A stretch of DNA of 64,000 bases from Allolobophora icterica (GCA_963556255.1 OY744604.1:91072062-91136061); one strand, 5' to 3'. Positions 44,770-57,240 are shown, counted from the stretch's first letter. The notes: a model not told the origin generated them from the sequence alone. Translations and numbers: made by a program.

Positions 44770-44935
44770 ATCAGCTGCCTCACAAACCCGAACCACCCTT
44801 CAGTGAAATATTCTGGATCTTCACTACCTCAACCATTTTCTATTCCTTGGTGCAGTAAAGGAGCAATCAACTTTAGCACTAACAATTCCACCGTCTCCAC
44901 TGGTTTCAGTCTGGATTACCATATCAGTCTTGGAG
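44770..44935 (+). CDS. CUB C-half exon B7 (gene 2, type I)
   Basis: The exon follows gcaatag and encodes ISCLTNPNHPSVKYSGSSLP, then IPWCSKGAINFSTNNST and TGFSLDYHISLGG, donor G|gtgagg (166 nt). It is the most divergent type I C-half exon here; its last bases and intron equal those at window positions 1-60. Confidence 0.84.
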
Positions 44936-45052
44936 GTGAGGATCGTTAACGTCACGCCAAGGCCTCAATTCAAGTTGCTTAACTGAAATTGTGATAGGAA
45001 ATTTGTATAGCGTCTTTTCAAGAAAAACTACCGACTTCACTAAACAAGATCA

Positions 45053-45469
45053 CAATCAACCAGGGCTGTAGTCGAGGGTATACGCGGGTATACAGCGTAT
45101 ACTCACCTCTAGACAGCGTATACTCACCTCTAGAGCGAGGGTATACGCGGGCATACAGCGTATACTTACCTCTTTAGAGACCGTATAGCCATTGACTAAT
45201 GAAATTTCCACAAAAAAGAAAGGTAATGACAGGTTTTGAGGTTTTGAGGGCGAATGACTAAAAAAAGGTCATCAACTTTTTCAGAGACGAATTCCTAAAA
45301 AAAGGTTAAGAAGTTTCTGAGAATTCCTAAAAGGTCACGAATTTATCTGAGACGAATTCCTAAAAAAGGTCATCACATTTTTTTAGGGTGACACCAGCCC
45401 TAGTGACGCCGCTTCTCACCGGTAGCGTATACTCACCTCAAATTTTACCACTACAGCCCTGCAATCAAC
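45053..45469. mobile_element. hAT MITE, CAGGGCTGTAGT family, copy 1
   Basis: The element is 45061-45461 (401 bp) with ends CAGGGCTGTAGT and ACTACAGCCCTG. CAATCAAC duplications lie at 45053-45060 and 45462-45469. The interior repeats GCGTATACTCACCTCTA. A second copy is at 60634-60841. Confidence 0.9.
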
Positions 45470-46065
45470 TAGAATGGTTTCAAAGGCTCTTAGAAAGAGC
45501 AAGAAATACAATGTCGTAGGTTAAAAAGCAAGCTATTTCAAAAAGGTGGACCGACCATATCGAAATTTCACACGGGTGGACAACCTGTCTATCTTTACGG
45601 CATGGAGAAGAATTCTGTGGCAAGCAATGGATGATAACGAGACGCATAGTTCAAACGATAAGATAAACTAGTTATTACCAACCTGAGTGCCGCGACATCC
45701 AAGGCTGGAGGGCAGAATGACAGAACTCTAATATGTGTACAGCATTTTCTGTCAAAACGTTTGAAAACTACTGATTTTCAATACAAAGAAAATTCCTTGT
45801 ATTCTACCACAGCGTAGCTATTTTTAAAACTTAATTTAGTGTAGTTATAGTCGCAACACTGTGGTTCAATTCAAGGAACGTTGTTTGTATTAAGATAAAG
45901 AACTAAACGGACAAACAATGAAACAGAGGTTAACCTGCCTTTTCCGCAAATTGCTTTGAAAAATTTTGGGAACAAGTGACATGGTTGTGAAATTCTTTTT
46001 TCGTCTTTATCTGTTTGATGAAATTAATTATCGTCACCGTCTGTAATTATTGGCATTGTATTTAG

Positions 46066-46238
46066 GTTGTGGGGACACTGTGTTTACTGATTCGCACGGT
46101 TATATTTCATCTCCGAATTATCCCAGTAACTACGGCGACAATCAGAACTGCTCTAACATCATATGGACCCGTCTAAAAAGCTCATTTTCTATCACCTTTC
46201 AATATATGAACGTGGAAGAATGCTGCGATTTTGTTGAG
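46066..46238 (+). CDS. CUB N-half exon A8 (gene 2, type II)
   Basis: The exon follows atttag and encodes CGDTVFTDSHGYISSPNYPS, then QNCSNIIWTRLKSSFSITF and VEECCDFVE (173 nt). The donor is GAG|gcaagt, a good match to the AG|GCAAGT consensus of GC-AG introns. The nearest GT alternatives are out of frame with exon 47632. Confidence 0.85.
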
Positions 46239-47631
46239 GCAAGTCGTTTACGTTTCTCAAGAGTTTTGTCAAGTGATCTACATACAATTATGTGGACTTC
46301 ATAGTCATAGCGTAACTACTAGTGTGGCGGGCAGGCAACAGTGCTTTTTGAATTCTTTGTAAATGATAGTGATCTTATTTTAATAATACCCGTTATGTTA
46401 TAATTTGGCATTTAAGTTGTTCTGTTGGTTTTACTTTACTTCTAATGTTGATTTTTTTCTTTTAATTCAGTTTAATTTATGAAGTAATTTTCAGCACTCC
46501 TTTATCAGCCGTTCAATTGTTAATTGCCTGAGAGCAATCCCAGACCAAAAACGACGGCCATTGCTTTAGCGCAGCGGCCTAAGAAAACAACGTATTATGG
46601 TGTACTAAGATGACGATGAGGTGATGTCAGTTAAGTAGACAGTGTGCAAGGCAAGTAGCATTTTCCGAGCCACATTTATCGTCAATATTCCATAGATGTA
46701 ATCAATCTGTAAGACAAAATGCATCAACTGTGTTGGTCGGGGAAGGTCAACATGAAGGTCTATAAAGCATCACTTGAACGAAGAAACAGAGACTTGTCAT
46801 GATCCTACTTTTCCCCAGAAACTAAGAAAACAACATATTAATTGTGGTAACTCCAGAGTTATGACACGTAGAGAATCAGTGAAAAGAAAGCCAGTAGTTA
46901 AGGAGGCAAGCGATCAGGCAATGACTATAAATGGAGGTACAGGAACGAACTATGTTCTTTAAAAACACCATCTTCAGAATATTACGACCGAAGAAGAGGA
47001 AGAGTTGGAGCCTTGAAACACAGCTTTTCAGTTTAGCCTTTCTTAAGGAACTGGTCAATCCTGAACCTTCCTTAACGACGCACACCACGTGGAAATATGG
47101 AGTCACACTGCCATTTTACGTTAAAGGAATGGGACGTAAAAGGAGTGGGTGGTTCTGAGCGTAACACTGGGCTAGAATCACCACTGCTCCACAAAGTTAG
47201 GTCCGGAACGTGACCGTCACCCTTAATACTTTTAATAATAACTGCATAAGAAAAGAAACTCAATCATCAATAGTCTGCTACATTTCTTGCCGCTTAACAA
47301 TTTCCATCGTTTATGGCTAATTTTTAATTTGCCTGAGCTGCGTACAAGTGACCTGAAACAGCTCTTTTAAATCTCAAATCCTGCATTTATACCTATGTTT
47401 GATCATCATTTTCGTTCAAGCCTCGGATCAAGCAATGAAGCAAATGAATCGAAAGTCGCATTCTGATAGTCGATTTGGTAACGTAAACATATGCGTATGT
47501 GTTGAAAAAGTTGTAGCCTAAACCAATTGGTCGACACAGTGAGAGAAGTTCCTCTGCTCCTTACAATTCTCACCCATCGCAGTAGGCCTACTTACATATA
47601 TAAGTGTAGATTCATATTTTTTCCATTTTAG

Positions 47632-47800
47632 CTTAGTTGCCTGGACAACGCAGAGTATGGACCGTATCGTTTTACTGGAACCTCCATTCCACCCAAGCAG
47701 GACCTTCCCCAATGCACCCAAGTACTTGTTTGGTTCTACGCTGATGACACTGTTGCACAAACTGGGTTCAACCTAGAATACTTTGTTACTCCGGATTCAG
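47632..47800 (+). CDS. CUB C-half exon B8 (gene 2, type II)
   Basis: The exon follows ttttag and encodes LSCLDNAEYGPYRFTGTSIP, then PQCTQVLVWFYADDTVAQ and TGFNLEYFVTPDSG, donor TCA G|gtgagt (169 nt). It is the last CUB exon found for gene 2. The phase-1 donor shows at least one more exon follows; none could be proven. Confidence 0.85.
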
Positions 47801-47964
47801 GTGAGTGGAACGGTTGTTCTAATGGCCTTGGATGTTAAGAAAAATACTAGCTGACCATTCACCGTTTATGCCTTGTGTAATTTAATATATTATGACAAAA
47901 CTCATATATATAATATATATATATATATATATTTACGTATATATATTTGACATTAAGCGCAACG

Positions 47965-48170
47965 TAAAAGCTGCGTCTTGTCCACCAGAAATATTTATAT
48001 CAGGGGTTCGAATCCCGGCTCTTTGGGAGAAATCTATGATCTCTTAAACGCCAGCTATTTTTTACGCCTACAAACCTTTTATGGTTTTGATGGTCGAGCG
48101 CCTCTGAGTAGCCCTCTTGAAGAGGCGCTATATAAATGTCATAATGAATGAATGAATGATGGGCGATTTG
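47965..48170 (+). repeat. tRNA-derived SINE with L2-type tail
   Basis: GGGGTTCGAATCCC (B-box) is followed 110 bp later by CTTGAAGAGGCGCTATATAAATGTC and an ATGA microsatellite. The GCGCTATATAAAT end is the stem-loop tail typical of L2-mobilised SINEs. Confidence 0.65.
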
Positions 48171-48249
48171 TCAGAGTTTTCGTTTCAAGTTAAGAATCTT
48201 TAAGTTGTTTGTATGAATGTTTTTATGTTTGTATGAATGTTTTGTATGT

Positions 48250-48960
48250 TGTATGAATGATATGTATGTATGGCATGCATCCGATCACTTATATAGCACT
48301 TCTATAGTATGGAGATCATTAACGCCTGAGTCTGTATGGCTGTCTGGCTGTGTTGTTGACTATGTCTCTCCGTGTATGTGCTCCAGGTAAAGCCTGATGA
48401 CGAAACGTCCCCAGCTATGGAATGCCGAAAGCTGAAGAAAGAAGAAAGAGACAAGAAAGACAGTCATGCATAACTTTTTCTGACTAAACACCTTGATGTG
48501 ATATTGTTAGCAAATCAGTTTCGTTCGTTGATGATGAGTTAGCGAAGAAATTTCGTCCGCTAATGAAAAGTTTTACTAGAATTCTGACGAAGGTTTCTTT
48601 GCTGGATTTTATGACTTTGTTTCTCTTTCATATTCACGAGTTTCAACGGACACTTTAAGTATCCAAGTTCATTTTTAGGTTTCAAAGCTTCCCATGTCTA
48701 TGTTTGACTTAAATTAAAGAAGTTTAATGGGCTTTTCAGGTTGCGCCAGTCCCAAGGCCGAAGTTTGTGGAAGACTATAATCATGTTTGTTAAAACCCAA
48801 CATCGTTAAGTAGCCACTGAAGATTTTTAATAATTAAATCTTTAAATCTTTCAAACGCTGAATAGAAAATATCAAAATTTCTTATGGCTCAGCGTCGTTA
48901 AACAAAACCATCTACCTATGTAGTGTGTTGGACAACTCTCATCCAGTTAGTAATTGCATT
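48250..48960 (+). repeat. R-block segment homologous to 6986-7700
   Basis: TTATATAGCACTTCTATAG, then CTCCAG followed by an AG-rich tract, matches the end of gene 1's 3' side. The acceptor-like CTCCAG in phase 1 would give Gly-Lys-Ala-stop. This is the best but weak candidate for the last exon of gene 2. Confidence 0.35.
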
Positions 48961-49326
48961 ACTGTAAGGTTTCGTGCACAATCCCTGTCACGTAAGTCAA
49001 ACGTATACACAGTGGATAATAATAATATTAATATTATTAACAATCATAACATATTAATTATCATAATCAAAATAACAACACGCATCATATTTCGTATTTC
49101 CATAAGAATCGAGAGAAACTAGACTTCTGTTTGAACGTTTCTCGCTAATAATTAATCGGTACAGCGTTGTTGCGTGTTTGCGGACCCGGATGAGATATTC
49201 TAAATGAATTTGAGGTTGCACGTCGGGTATTCTTATAGGTGAATATGGCCGTCAACGCATTCGACTGCCTTCACTGTTTCTCCGCTAATTTTTAATCTAT
49301 GGACAAAATTCCTGTGGACAAATTCC

Positions 49327-50532
49327 CTTCAGTGTAGGGTTGCCAACCGTCCAGATTTTTTCTGGATTGTCCAGAAATTGCAGTCAGTGTACAGAAACCA
49401 GAGTAGGGTCGTTCTGGACAATGCAGTGTCCAGAAAAAATAAGAGCACGAAAGATTTGCAGAATTTTGCTCACCAGTGCAATTAATGCTCCAAAGGAACG
49501 GTGACCGTCACGACGGTCACAACCATCGACGCATTTATAAACCTCTATGGTCACAACTCACAACTACTTGTTTTGTATCGTTGTTTTACCGGATCCGGAA
49601 GTACGTATTGATGGAGTCACTGATGTGTATTAATAGTTACTGGATAGCTAATGGGCTCTGAAAGTTCGGACTATCGCTCAGTCAGGGTAAACCATGGGCA
49701 AAACGGAACAGACGACAGAAGACTTGTTGAAATTTCGAACATCATACTCTCAATCAGATTCAATGTTTCAAGAAAAGATGCACTCAATGTTTACACACGA
49801 GCATTAGCCTACTTGAATCAGTGGCTCGATTTTAAAAATAATGTTCTACAAAAAATCAAAATACTTAGTCTTGATGAAGTATTTTCGTTCGAAAGTTTGT
49901 TAGAACTAATTCGCACATGTGGAATTACAGTTTGGGGAGATGACTTATACAAGGAGTATTGCATCTTAAGACAAGTTGTTCCAAAACTGAAGACAAAGAC
50001 AAAAATCGATGAACGTTGGATAGAATTTAAAAAAAAACTGTGATGCTCGAAATTAAAAAAACTGGTTGGATACGTCTTTGCAATTGCGATCAGTAATGCC
50101 CAAGTTGAACGTATTTTCTCATGGATGAAAAATCTGTGGACCGATGAACGCAACAGGATGAGGCCTGAACTGGTGATAGGTGAACTGTGTGTGAAAGTCA
50201 ATTTTGATCAATCTTGTGGTGATTTCTTACATTACGTTGGAGGACAGAAATGTTTGCTCAAAACAAGCCAAAGTGAACAGAGTATAGTTTTAAAAGGAAA
50301 TAAATTTCGGATTATACTTCATATGAAAACGTTTTGAACCGTGTTATAGTAGTGGATCAGTGTTTAATCTAGACACTGGTAGTGGATTAAATAATATTCT
50401 TTTCATTGTTCTTTATCCTCTTGTATTTTGCCAGACCCTAATCGCCACAAATCGTGGGGTGGTTGTATATCAAAGGGTCTCGCGCCTTGTCCAGAAATTT
50501 CATAATCAAAAGTTGGCAACCCTACTTCAGTG
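49327..50532 (+). mobile_element. hAT transposon with nearly intact C-terminal transposase
   Basis: The element is 49335-50524 (1190 bp) with perfect 13-bp inverted repeats TAGGGTTGCCAAC and CTTCAGTG 8-bp duplications at 49327-49334 and 50525-50532. Subterminal TGTCCAGAAATT occurs at both ends. It carries the ORF described at 49651-50337. Confidence 0.93.
49651..50337 (+). pseudogene. hAT transposase, C-terminal part, one stop codon
   Basis: From 49651 a single frame reads 229 codons with only one stop (TGA at 50041). The second part has AISNAQVERIFSWMKNLWTD then ERNRMRPELVIGELCVKV. This is the hAT dimerisation region (S-N-A-x-V-E-R-x-F-S, R-N-R-x-x-P-x-x). The N-terminal zinc finger and most of the catalytic core are missing, so it is a deletion derivative that would need a helper. 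Confidence 0.75.
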
Positions 50533-50884
50533 AGAAGCCCACATAATTCCATGGCCAAAGCCACAACGGGGCAGTGAACGCCTTTCGACAAAATATTCAC
50601 AGTGTCTGACCGTCTGTATGGTTACTGGGGGTCTGCGGGTATACCCATATCCGCGGGTTTACCCGTACCCGCCGGTTTACGGGTACGGGTCGGTTAGACA
50701 TTTTATGGGTCGGGTTTGGTACGGGTATGAGCATTACGGGTACGGGTATACCCGGTTTTACCCGTACCAACGTGAAGTTTTGAGGATGCATGTCGGGTAT
50801 TTGTCGGGAAAGGGTTGGATAAACATTTCACGGGTTGGGTTGGGTAGAGGTATGAGAGATCAATAATGACGATGATGATAATTA

Positions 50885-50886
<2 letters not shown>

Positions 50887-50936
<50 letters not shown>

Positions 50937-50942
50937 CATTAT
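50887..50942 (+). repeat. (TTA)n microsatellite
   Basis: About 18 units; followed by ACCCGAGGTAGATATAATCC, a motif also beside ATT arrays at 58697. Confidence 0.95.
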
Positions 50943-51050
50943 TTTTTTGTTTATTGCTTTTTTTTTACCCGAGGTAGATATAATCCCTCGGGTTGTTCAA
51001 AACCATATCCGGAGATAATATGATGTTTAGACATTTTACACATGTTATCA

Positions 51051-51270
<220 letters not shown>

Positions 51271-51309
51271 TACTGTAATCACCATATTCTCAGTTGTAAG
51301 CCTTACAGG

Positions 51310-52499
51310 GACTAGAGCAGTGGTTTTCAACCGGGGTTCCGCGGAACCCAAGGGTTCCGCGGGCGTCGGCCAGGGGTTCCGCGGCAGTTCAAAGTAAAAT
51401 GTTAAACATCAACTGAAAAATTCACAAAGGATTAGCAATGAGCAGAATTCTTCATAGCTTTCAGGCATTCTTGCTTGACACGATTCTATGTTAAAATAAT
51501 TAACATTATTACGTGAATTTTGCATTTTATATGTCGTTATATTACATACATACCAATATATGCACGAGTCTACTCATGACTTATAATTTGGAAGAGGCAT
51601 ATGCGTCAAATGGGAATTCTCTAGATAGTTTCCAAATGGCATTCAGAAAAAGTAGGCTACCAGGACATTTCACCATTTATTTTTAACCATTTGGACGCTC
51701 TGTCCATTCAATAACTATTTTCCATTAGTATCTGTTGAGCAGTAGGCCTACGACTGGTTATAAAAAACCATTTTTTAGGATTAATTAATCATTGGATCAG
51801 TTCACTTTGAAAGAGAAAACTCCCTGAATGATAGAATGCTCAGCATGCAGAGCTAGATTTGGATTCTTTTTGTATATTGGTCGAACAGGAATATCCATCT
51901 CTTGCTCAGATAGATTTGCGAATTCTAATGCAGTTTTCGACTATAGTTACCTATGCGAGTTCGGATTTTCTGCCATGACTACCACAAAAAACAAAAAGCG
52001 AGAACGACTCTTGTCTGTTGAGGGCGAATTATTACGGGTGTGTCTGTGATTCATACGAAAATTAAACTGTTATATGCTGAAGCCATCAGGCACAAATTTT
52101 ACACTAAACTTGATGAAAGTTACTTGCAACGCAGCGTTTCTATAACACTGCTGCAGAATACTTGAATATTCTATCCATCTGTCGGAAATAGTTGCTGGCG
52201 AAATACAATAAAAATACTGTTGTTCAGTAACATTGTTTTTGATGCACCATACTTGAATGCTCAATTATATAGGCCTACTTTTAATGTGATGTTATAGTCT
52301 GCACGAGCAACATAGGTGCAAATAACTGATATTAAAAGTTCAAAATTTTAAAATCTAAATATTATCTCAATATTAGAAGTAACAATTACATTTATTTCTA
52401 GCAATATTGGGTGGGTGAAACGCGTTGGGTTCCGTGAGCCAATGAGCGTTTGTGTAGGGTTCCGTCACCACAAAAAGGTTGAAAACCACTGGACTAGAG
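51310..52499 (+). mobile_element. hAT (Charlie-like) transposon
   Basis: The element is 51318-52491 (1174 bp) with perfect 15-bp inverted repeats CAGTGGTTTTCAACC and GACTAGAG duplications at 51310-51317 and 52492-52499. GGGTTCCGCGG-type subterminal repeats follow. About 51930-52050 encodes YSYLCEFGFSAMTTTKNKKR then ERLLSVEGELLRVCL, the C-terminal signature of Charlie/ZBED5-like transposases. The rest of the ORF is decayed. Confidence 0.92.
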
Positions 52500-52655
52500 C
52501 TATGGGAAGGCCTAATAATTACGTGGCGGGTACGGTAGGGGTACGGGTATAATTCGGGTATAGTTTGGGTAGTAATTTTGAGTACGGCTCGGGTACGGGT
52601 AACTGTCCTGTGTTCGGGTACGGGTCGGCTAGCAAAATGCTCTACCCCCAGATCT

Positions 52656-53270
52656 GTACTGGTTACGTAATTCTACCTGTTTTTCGTTAGCTCTCTGAAG
52701 AGTGTTAAACTACCGTCCACCAGTTAAACATGTTAGTGAGTGGAAACATAACATTCCTATGCATGCGTGGTCTAATTCTGAGGATACCTTGGATATGAAA
52801 ATTAACAGATTTAAAAGTGGCTTTATTATGCTCTGGGGATATGACAACCAAATTAGGCTTAGAACTACGTCATGATTCACTTCGGATTAGGCATGTATGC
52901 ATGTCCGTATGCAGAGCGCATATCAAGTATGATATACTTTCGGTATGGCAGTCTTACAGCTCGGTGCAATATTCTAGTTAGAGACAGTCGGCCTTAGCCA
53001 AATGAACATTTCATCTGCAGCCAGATAACCAATATTAGGTGTTGTGTCAAAACTGTGTTGATTGACAATGAGTTGCAGTTTTAGTATAATTGTTAAATAG
53101 TTCTTTGTCAATAGATGTAAAACGAATTACGTATCAAACAGATGAACAATCACGATCAAACTCTGTTTAGCGAAACGTATTTCTAAGGATTAACCAATGG
53201 TTTCTCTTTTCTGTAAAATTATGAAGAAGTGGTCCAAAAACTTTCCCCGCTCACGCGCTAACATGTTGGC
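52656..53270. other. Unassigned intergenic sequence
   Basis: No family motif or repeat structure was recognised. Confidence 0.3.
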
Positions 53271-53279
53271 TCTCACCAG

Positions 53280-54290
53280 GTATTTGCCCTACATTTAAAA
53301 TTCACCAAAACACACTCTTACTTGAAGAGGCGTCATTAATAGCTCGTAGTGTGAGCCTGCTTATCAAAAAGACCACCAGAGTACTCCTCGATAACCTAGA
53401 TATGGCAACTGGGCTCTGTCAGCTCTGGCGACGGGACGATAAAATGATTGAAGGTGGTCGTCCTGATTACACTATCGGACTATTGTCTGCGAATTAGGCC
53501 TACTTTAATAATCCTTACGCGCGTGTTTCTACGGACACCAGCTAACCCTCGAGCATGAGAAGACGGCGCCTTCTTTTATGACTGACTACAAAGTATTCAG
53601 CGTTCTTGATCATCTGCACCAAAATGCGAATGGATCTGACGATTTTCGTCGTGGTTTCGCCGTCTTGAAGCCCGGTCTACTCTTCAGTTCTCTTTAATTT
53701 GACCTCATAAATCAGTCGATATCCGCCTCTCCTGTACCTCTACGGCGGTCCACTGCAATTATCCATCCTCTGGCCGAGGTTCAACAGCCGATGCAGTTGT
53801 CGGACTACCGTCCTATATCTGTCACCACTGTGTTATCAAGAGTGGTGGAGCGTGAAATTGTCCATAGCCACCTCTATCTAACCTTCATGACACCTCCGAT
53901 TTCGTCGCTCCTCGCTGACCAATTTGCCTTTTGACCTATGGGATCGACGACCTTGACCCAGATCGCCATGCTTCAGCAGGTATCGTCTCTGCTTAAAGGA
54001 ACAGATGCGTAACGATCTATTGATTTTTCACGTGCGTTCGACACAGTTCCACATTCCACTATATTTGTCAAAATCTGTTTGTAAAAATTTCCACCCTTGA
54101 CCAACACGACCAAATTTTCAACTGGATAATCAACTTTCTTGCCGGCCGTCAGCCGTCAGCATATTACTTGTGAGGGCCGGATTTCAAAACCAGTGAGAAT
54201 CAACGCGATTATTTTTCAGGGATCTTGACTGGGTCCAGCGGTATATGAAATCAATGCCTCGGATCTGCATCCCATCAAACTAGCCGTTTT
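53280..54290 (+). pseudogene. Decayed LINE reverse transcriptase
   Basis: QLSDYRPISVTTVLSRVVER (about 53790-53850), LLADQFAF, a GSTTLTQIAMLQQVSSLL stretch and FSRAFDTVPHSTI (RT motif A) are readable with stops between them. This is a different LINE lineage from the GATTAC-tail family. Confidence 0.75.
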
Positions 54291-54749
54291 CTTTACAGTT
54301 TAAGTGTTTAGTTTTAGTGTTTAATAATGATGACAATTACTTAGGAGTTAAGAATGGATGCAAACGAAAAAATGCAAAGGGCTCTGAATATATACGCAAC
54401 TATTGCAGGCAACAGTGTCAGAAAATAAGTTAAAATATTTGCAAGTGGCTTGATTGTGCTCTTAGAAAGTCGTAGTGGAATCAGATAAGATTTGACACCC
54501 AAATTAGGCATCTACGTGATGATTCATTTAATAAATAGATGCTATGCTGCCTCTTGTTAAATCCAAATTGTTTAAAAACAATTTTGTTAATCGATGTATC
54601 TTTAATTATATCTAGTTGAACATGTGTGACTTTGTAAGCTGATCCTGTTATAGTAGGCCTATCTTTTCAAAATGTATGTAATTATAATTATTGTATACAT
54701 GTAATACATGTGCGCTTGTCATGGACAAATAAAGGCTACTTACTTACTT

Positions 54750-54850
54750 ATGTATGTGCCCGATAGCGCATTGGATAACATCTGGCGTAGAGTGCGAGAG
54801 GTACAGAGATCGAGTCCCATAGGCGAACATGCTTTGTAGGCTGCAATTTG
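54750..54850 (+). repeat. tRNA-derived SINE head
   Basis: GCCCGATAGCGCATTGGATA (A-box-like) and AGATCGAGTCCCATAGG (B-box-like) have tRNA-like spacing, but no full acceptor-stem pairing was found. Confidence 0.5.
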
Positions 54851-55034
54851 CGCCGTGTGTTGCAGGCTGTCTGTTCTGTTAGTAGTTAAGGTTTATCGCA
54901 TAACATGTACATGTACAGCGCAGTGCGTTTGCAGGCGCTTAATTAAAGAATAAATATTAAATATTATTATTAGGCGTGTGCGCTCGTATAGGGTCTACGT
55001 ATACATATATATGTGGGGCAAGAGCGAGTTCAAA

Positions 55035-55210
55035 GAGGGGAAACGTGGTGTAGCGGTAGGTATGTTCTGTGTACCTTGTAAACCGGATGGTCGCTTGTTC
55101 GAGTCTAGCTCAAGTCACCATCGAAGCCATCCAGCGCCATCGATGTTCTGACGTATGTGCACTTCTGAACTTTGGAAGGAGGGCAATATAGAAGTAGAGC
55201 TGTATTTATA
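55035..55210 (+). repeat. tRNA-derived SINE
   Basis: CGTGGTGTAGCGGTAGGTAT and TTGTTCGAGTCTAGC are A- and B-box-like. A unique body follows, with AGCCATCCAGCGCCATCGAT and an AATATAGAAGTAGAGCTGTA end. Confidence 0.5.
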
Positions 55211-55389
55211 AAGAGATTTTATACGTATAGCAAGACTATTTATAACGAGGAAATTAGCGATTAGTCAAAATCTCCTTATCTCTGTCCTGTTGTTCTTGCT
55301 GCATCTCATTGTCTTTCTAAGAGCACAACAACAGGGCGTCTGTTTCTCGGTCAAGAATGCTATTATCAGTTCCGGTTCAAACTGGATTG

Positions 55390-55900
55390 CAATTGACACA
55401 TAGGCTGTTTGTGACGATTGTCAACTGATAAATTGATTACGATGTTTACCTGATTGTCCGAGGAGCAAAGAGCGAGGTGGAGTTGATATGGTCACCGACA
55501 GATAACTAATCTCAACCTGAGTGATTTAATATCATTCGTGAGTTGAACCTAATGCAGTTAGGCTCTTTTGTTTAAAAGCTACACAGAAGCTACAAAGAAG
55601 AAGACACTCGAAGTCCTTGTATGAAAAGTTCAATTTGAGTACAATATACTAATAAAGACGCAGTAGATATTCCATGCGCATATGAATGGAGACTCTAAAA
55701 TCCCATGCCATCTGTCATATCTCGAAGTAACCCATTGGTAGGCTCAAAGTTTGCAGCGGGGTCCGCAACTAGTGGCTTTTCTAATTTACCGTGCATTATT
55801 TTGCTGGCTGATGTAATAGTCTAGGCATGGGCTAGCTAAAATAGAGCGTCTCTGATTTGTTTTTCTCTTCGAGCGGCGCAACATAAAGTATAATGTTCGA
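55390..55900 (+). promoter_or_regulatory. Conserved sequence upstream of gene 3
   Basis: 55390-55670 matches 14165-14460, and 55790-55900 matches 17615-17735 (CTGATGTAATAG, then GCGTCTCTGATTTG). The order is the same relative to the leader exons of genes 2 and 3, so the flanking sequence was duplicated with the genes. It may contain the promoter; no TATA element is convincing. Confidence 0.35.
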
Positions 55901-56054
55901 TTACCTGCGTATAGTGTATGGACATATTAATATATCTACATAAACGGTCACTGAATTGTCACATATTTGAGTCGTATTCAGTCAATCAGCAGTCTGCTTA
56001 TTCTCTTCATTTTCCCACTGACTTGAATTGCACTATTTTTTTCAGAGTTCAGAG

Positions 56055-56112
56055 ATGAAGTATTCACTCGTTGTACTCGTGTGTCTGGTGACGACCACTG
56101 CTGCCCAGGACG
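56055..56112 (+). CDS. Signal-peptide exon S4 (start of gene 3)
   Basis: ATG then KYSLVVLVCLVTTTAAQD, donor GAC G|gtaacg (58 nt, phase 1). Start codon, hydrophobic core and GT donor are all intact, in contrast to the sister copies at 17874 and 31937. Splicing to 58177 gives in-frame secretion of the first CUB domain. Confidence 0.75.
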
Positions 56113-56509
56113 GTAACGAATTTCGTTTTGTTGATTCTAAGTAAACGTAAAAGTAGAAATAGTCGAACTTATCAGGGTATAGAACAAACATTAAGCCTTT
56201 TTGACCATTTGGGAACGTAGGGGAGACGCTCAGAACATATTCTTAGACAGCTGTGCCAACGGTGGATGAATCCCACGGTCCTTGACATGGGATCAGACCA
56301 TCGCAGGTCCTGCCGTTTACTTTCCAGCCCACGTCTGTTCCAATTATTTTGCCTGTGACAGAAGTGTGTGTAAACAACTTGTCGAGAGTTGTTACATGGG
56401 TCTCTTGAGCATGTTCGAACCCGCAGTCGAATAAATACAGATGGCGTGCTACCGTTTACACCACGGTCTCCGCATACAGTTAGGCTAGAATCAGGTTTTC
56501 ATTGATTTC

Positions 56510-57240
56510 TGGTTGTCGTGCCAGAATTTATTCTTCGGAAGTATAGGTTTTTTAGTTTAAACATTTTTGTATTTAAAACATTGCACGATCTCTCTGACCT
56601 TTACATGACGAAATCAACTGAATGTGATCCCTCACACCTGTCTCGCCGATTTTGTTTGAAAGCTGCAAATAAGTTGGAACCATTTTCAATTTGTGCGAGA
56701 CGCAGTGGCGTGCAGAGGTTCTTTGATGCCCGGGGCCAACCCCTTCATTGGATGCCCCTAAATTGTTCTTTCCCTAATTCATTCCCCTCCCCTCCCACTG
56801 CACTGTCCTTACAAATAGACAATAAAATTACTTACTGTTGCGTCTTGCCGAAAAAATTCTAGTGCTCAGACGACGCTAACCTAATTAAACCTATGAACGA
56901 TAATACAATCATAACACTGCCGTTGTCAACCGCTGATTTCATAACACGCTAAAAGGGTTCGCAATGCATTAGATACTATTATTAGTACTTAAACTACTGC
57001 ATACGATTCGTATGATAAAAAATTAGTCCGTCAATACAAGCGCAAGAGATGTAACTGGGCCAACGCCAACCGTTGGATCCCCCCCGGCTGGATGCCCATG
57101 GCCGTCGCACCCTCCGCACCCCCTCTGCACGCCACTGGCGAGACGTTTGGTCACTGATCACGTTGTCACGGGTTGAACTCCTTGAAGGATATACACGTGT
57201 CTCTGCCACCAATCAGAATAATTTGGCACCTGCTTACATA
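56510..57240 (+). other. Possible LINE ORF remnant split by a hAT element
   Basis: FKTLHDLSDLYMTK then CDPSHLSRRFCLKAANK resembles a LINE C-terminal region. The frame is broken by the element at 56703-57137. The family assignment is weak. Confidence 0.35.
56695..57145. mobile_element. hAT-type element, 435 bp
   Basis: The element is 56703-57137 with ends CAGTGGCGTGCAGAGG and CCTCTGCACGCCACTG (perfect 16 bp) and GCGAGACG duplications at 56695-56702 and 57138-57145. No transposase was seen. It lies in the first intron of gene 3. Confidence 0.92.

Noticed and set aside
50355..50380. CAGTGTTTAATCTAGACACTG as a separate element end like the one at 10741
   Set aside because: It is a short palindrome inside the hAT at 49335-50524 with no second end or target duplication.
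54750..54850. Possible tRNA gene
   Set aside because: A- and B-box-like sequences are present, but no acceptor-stem pairing or clear anticodon arm. A SINE is more likely. The same applies to 13345-13420, 33650-33745, 47965-48040 and 55040-55120.
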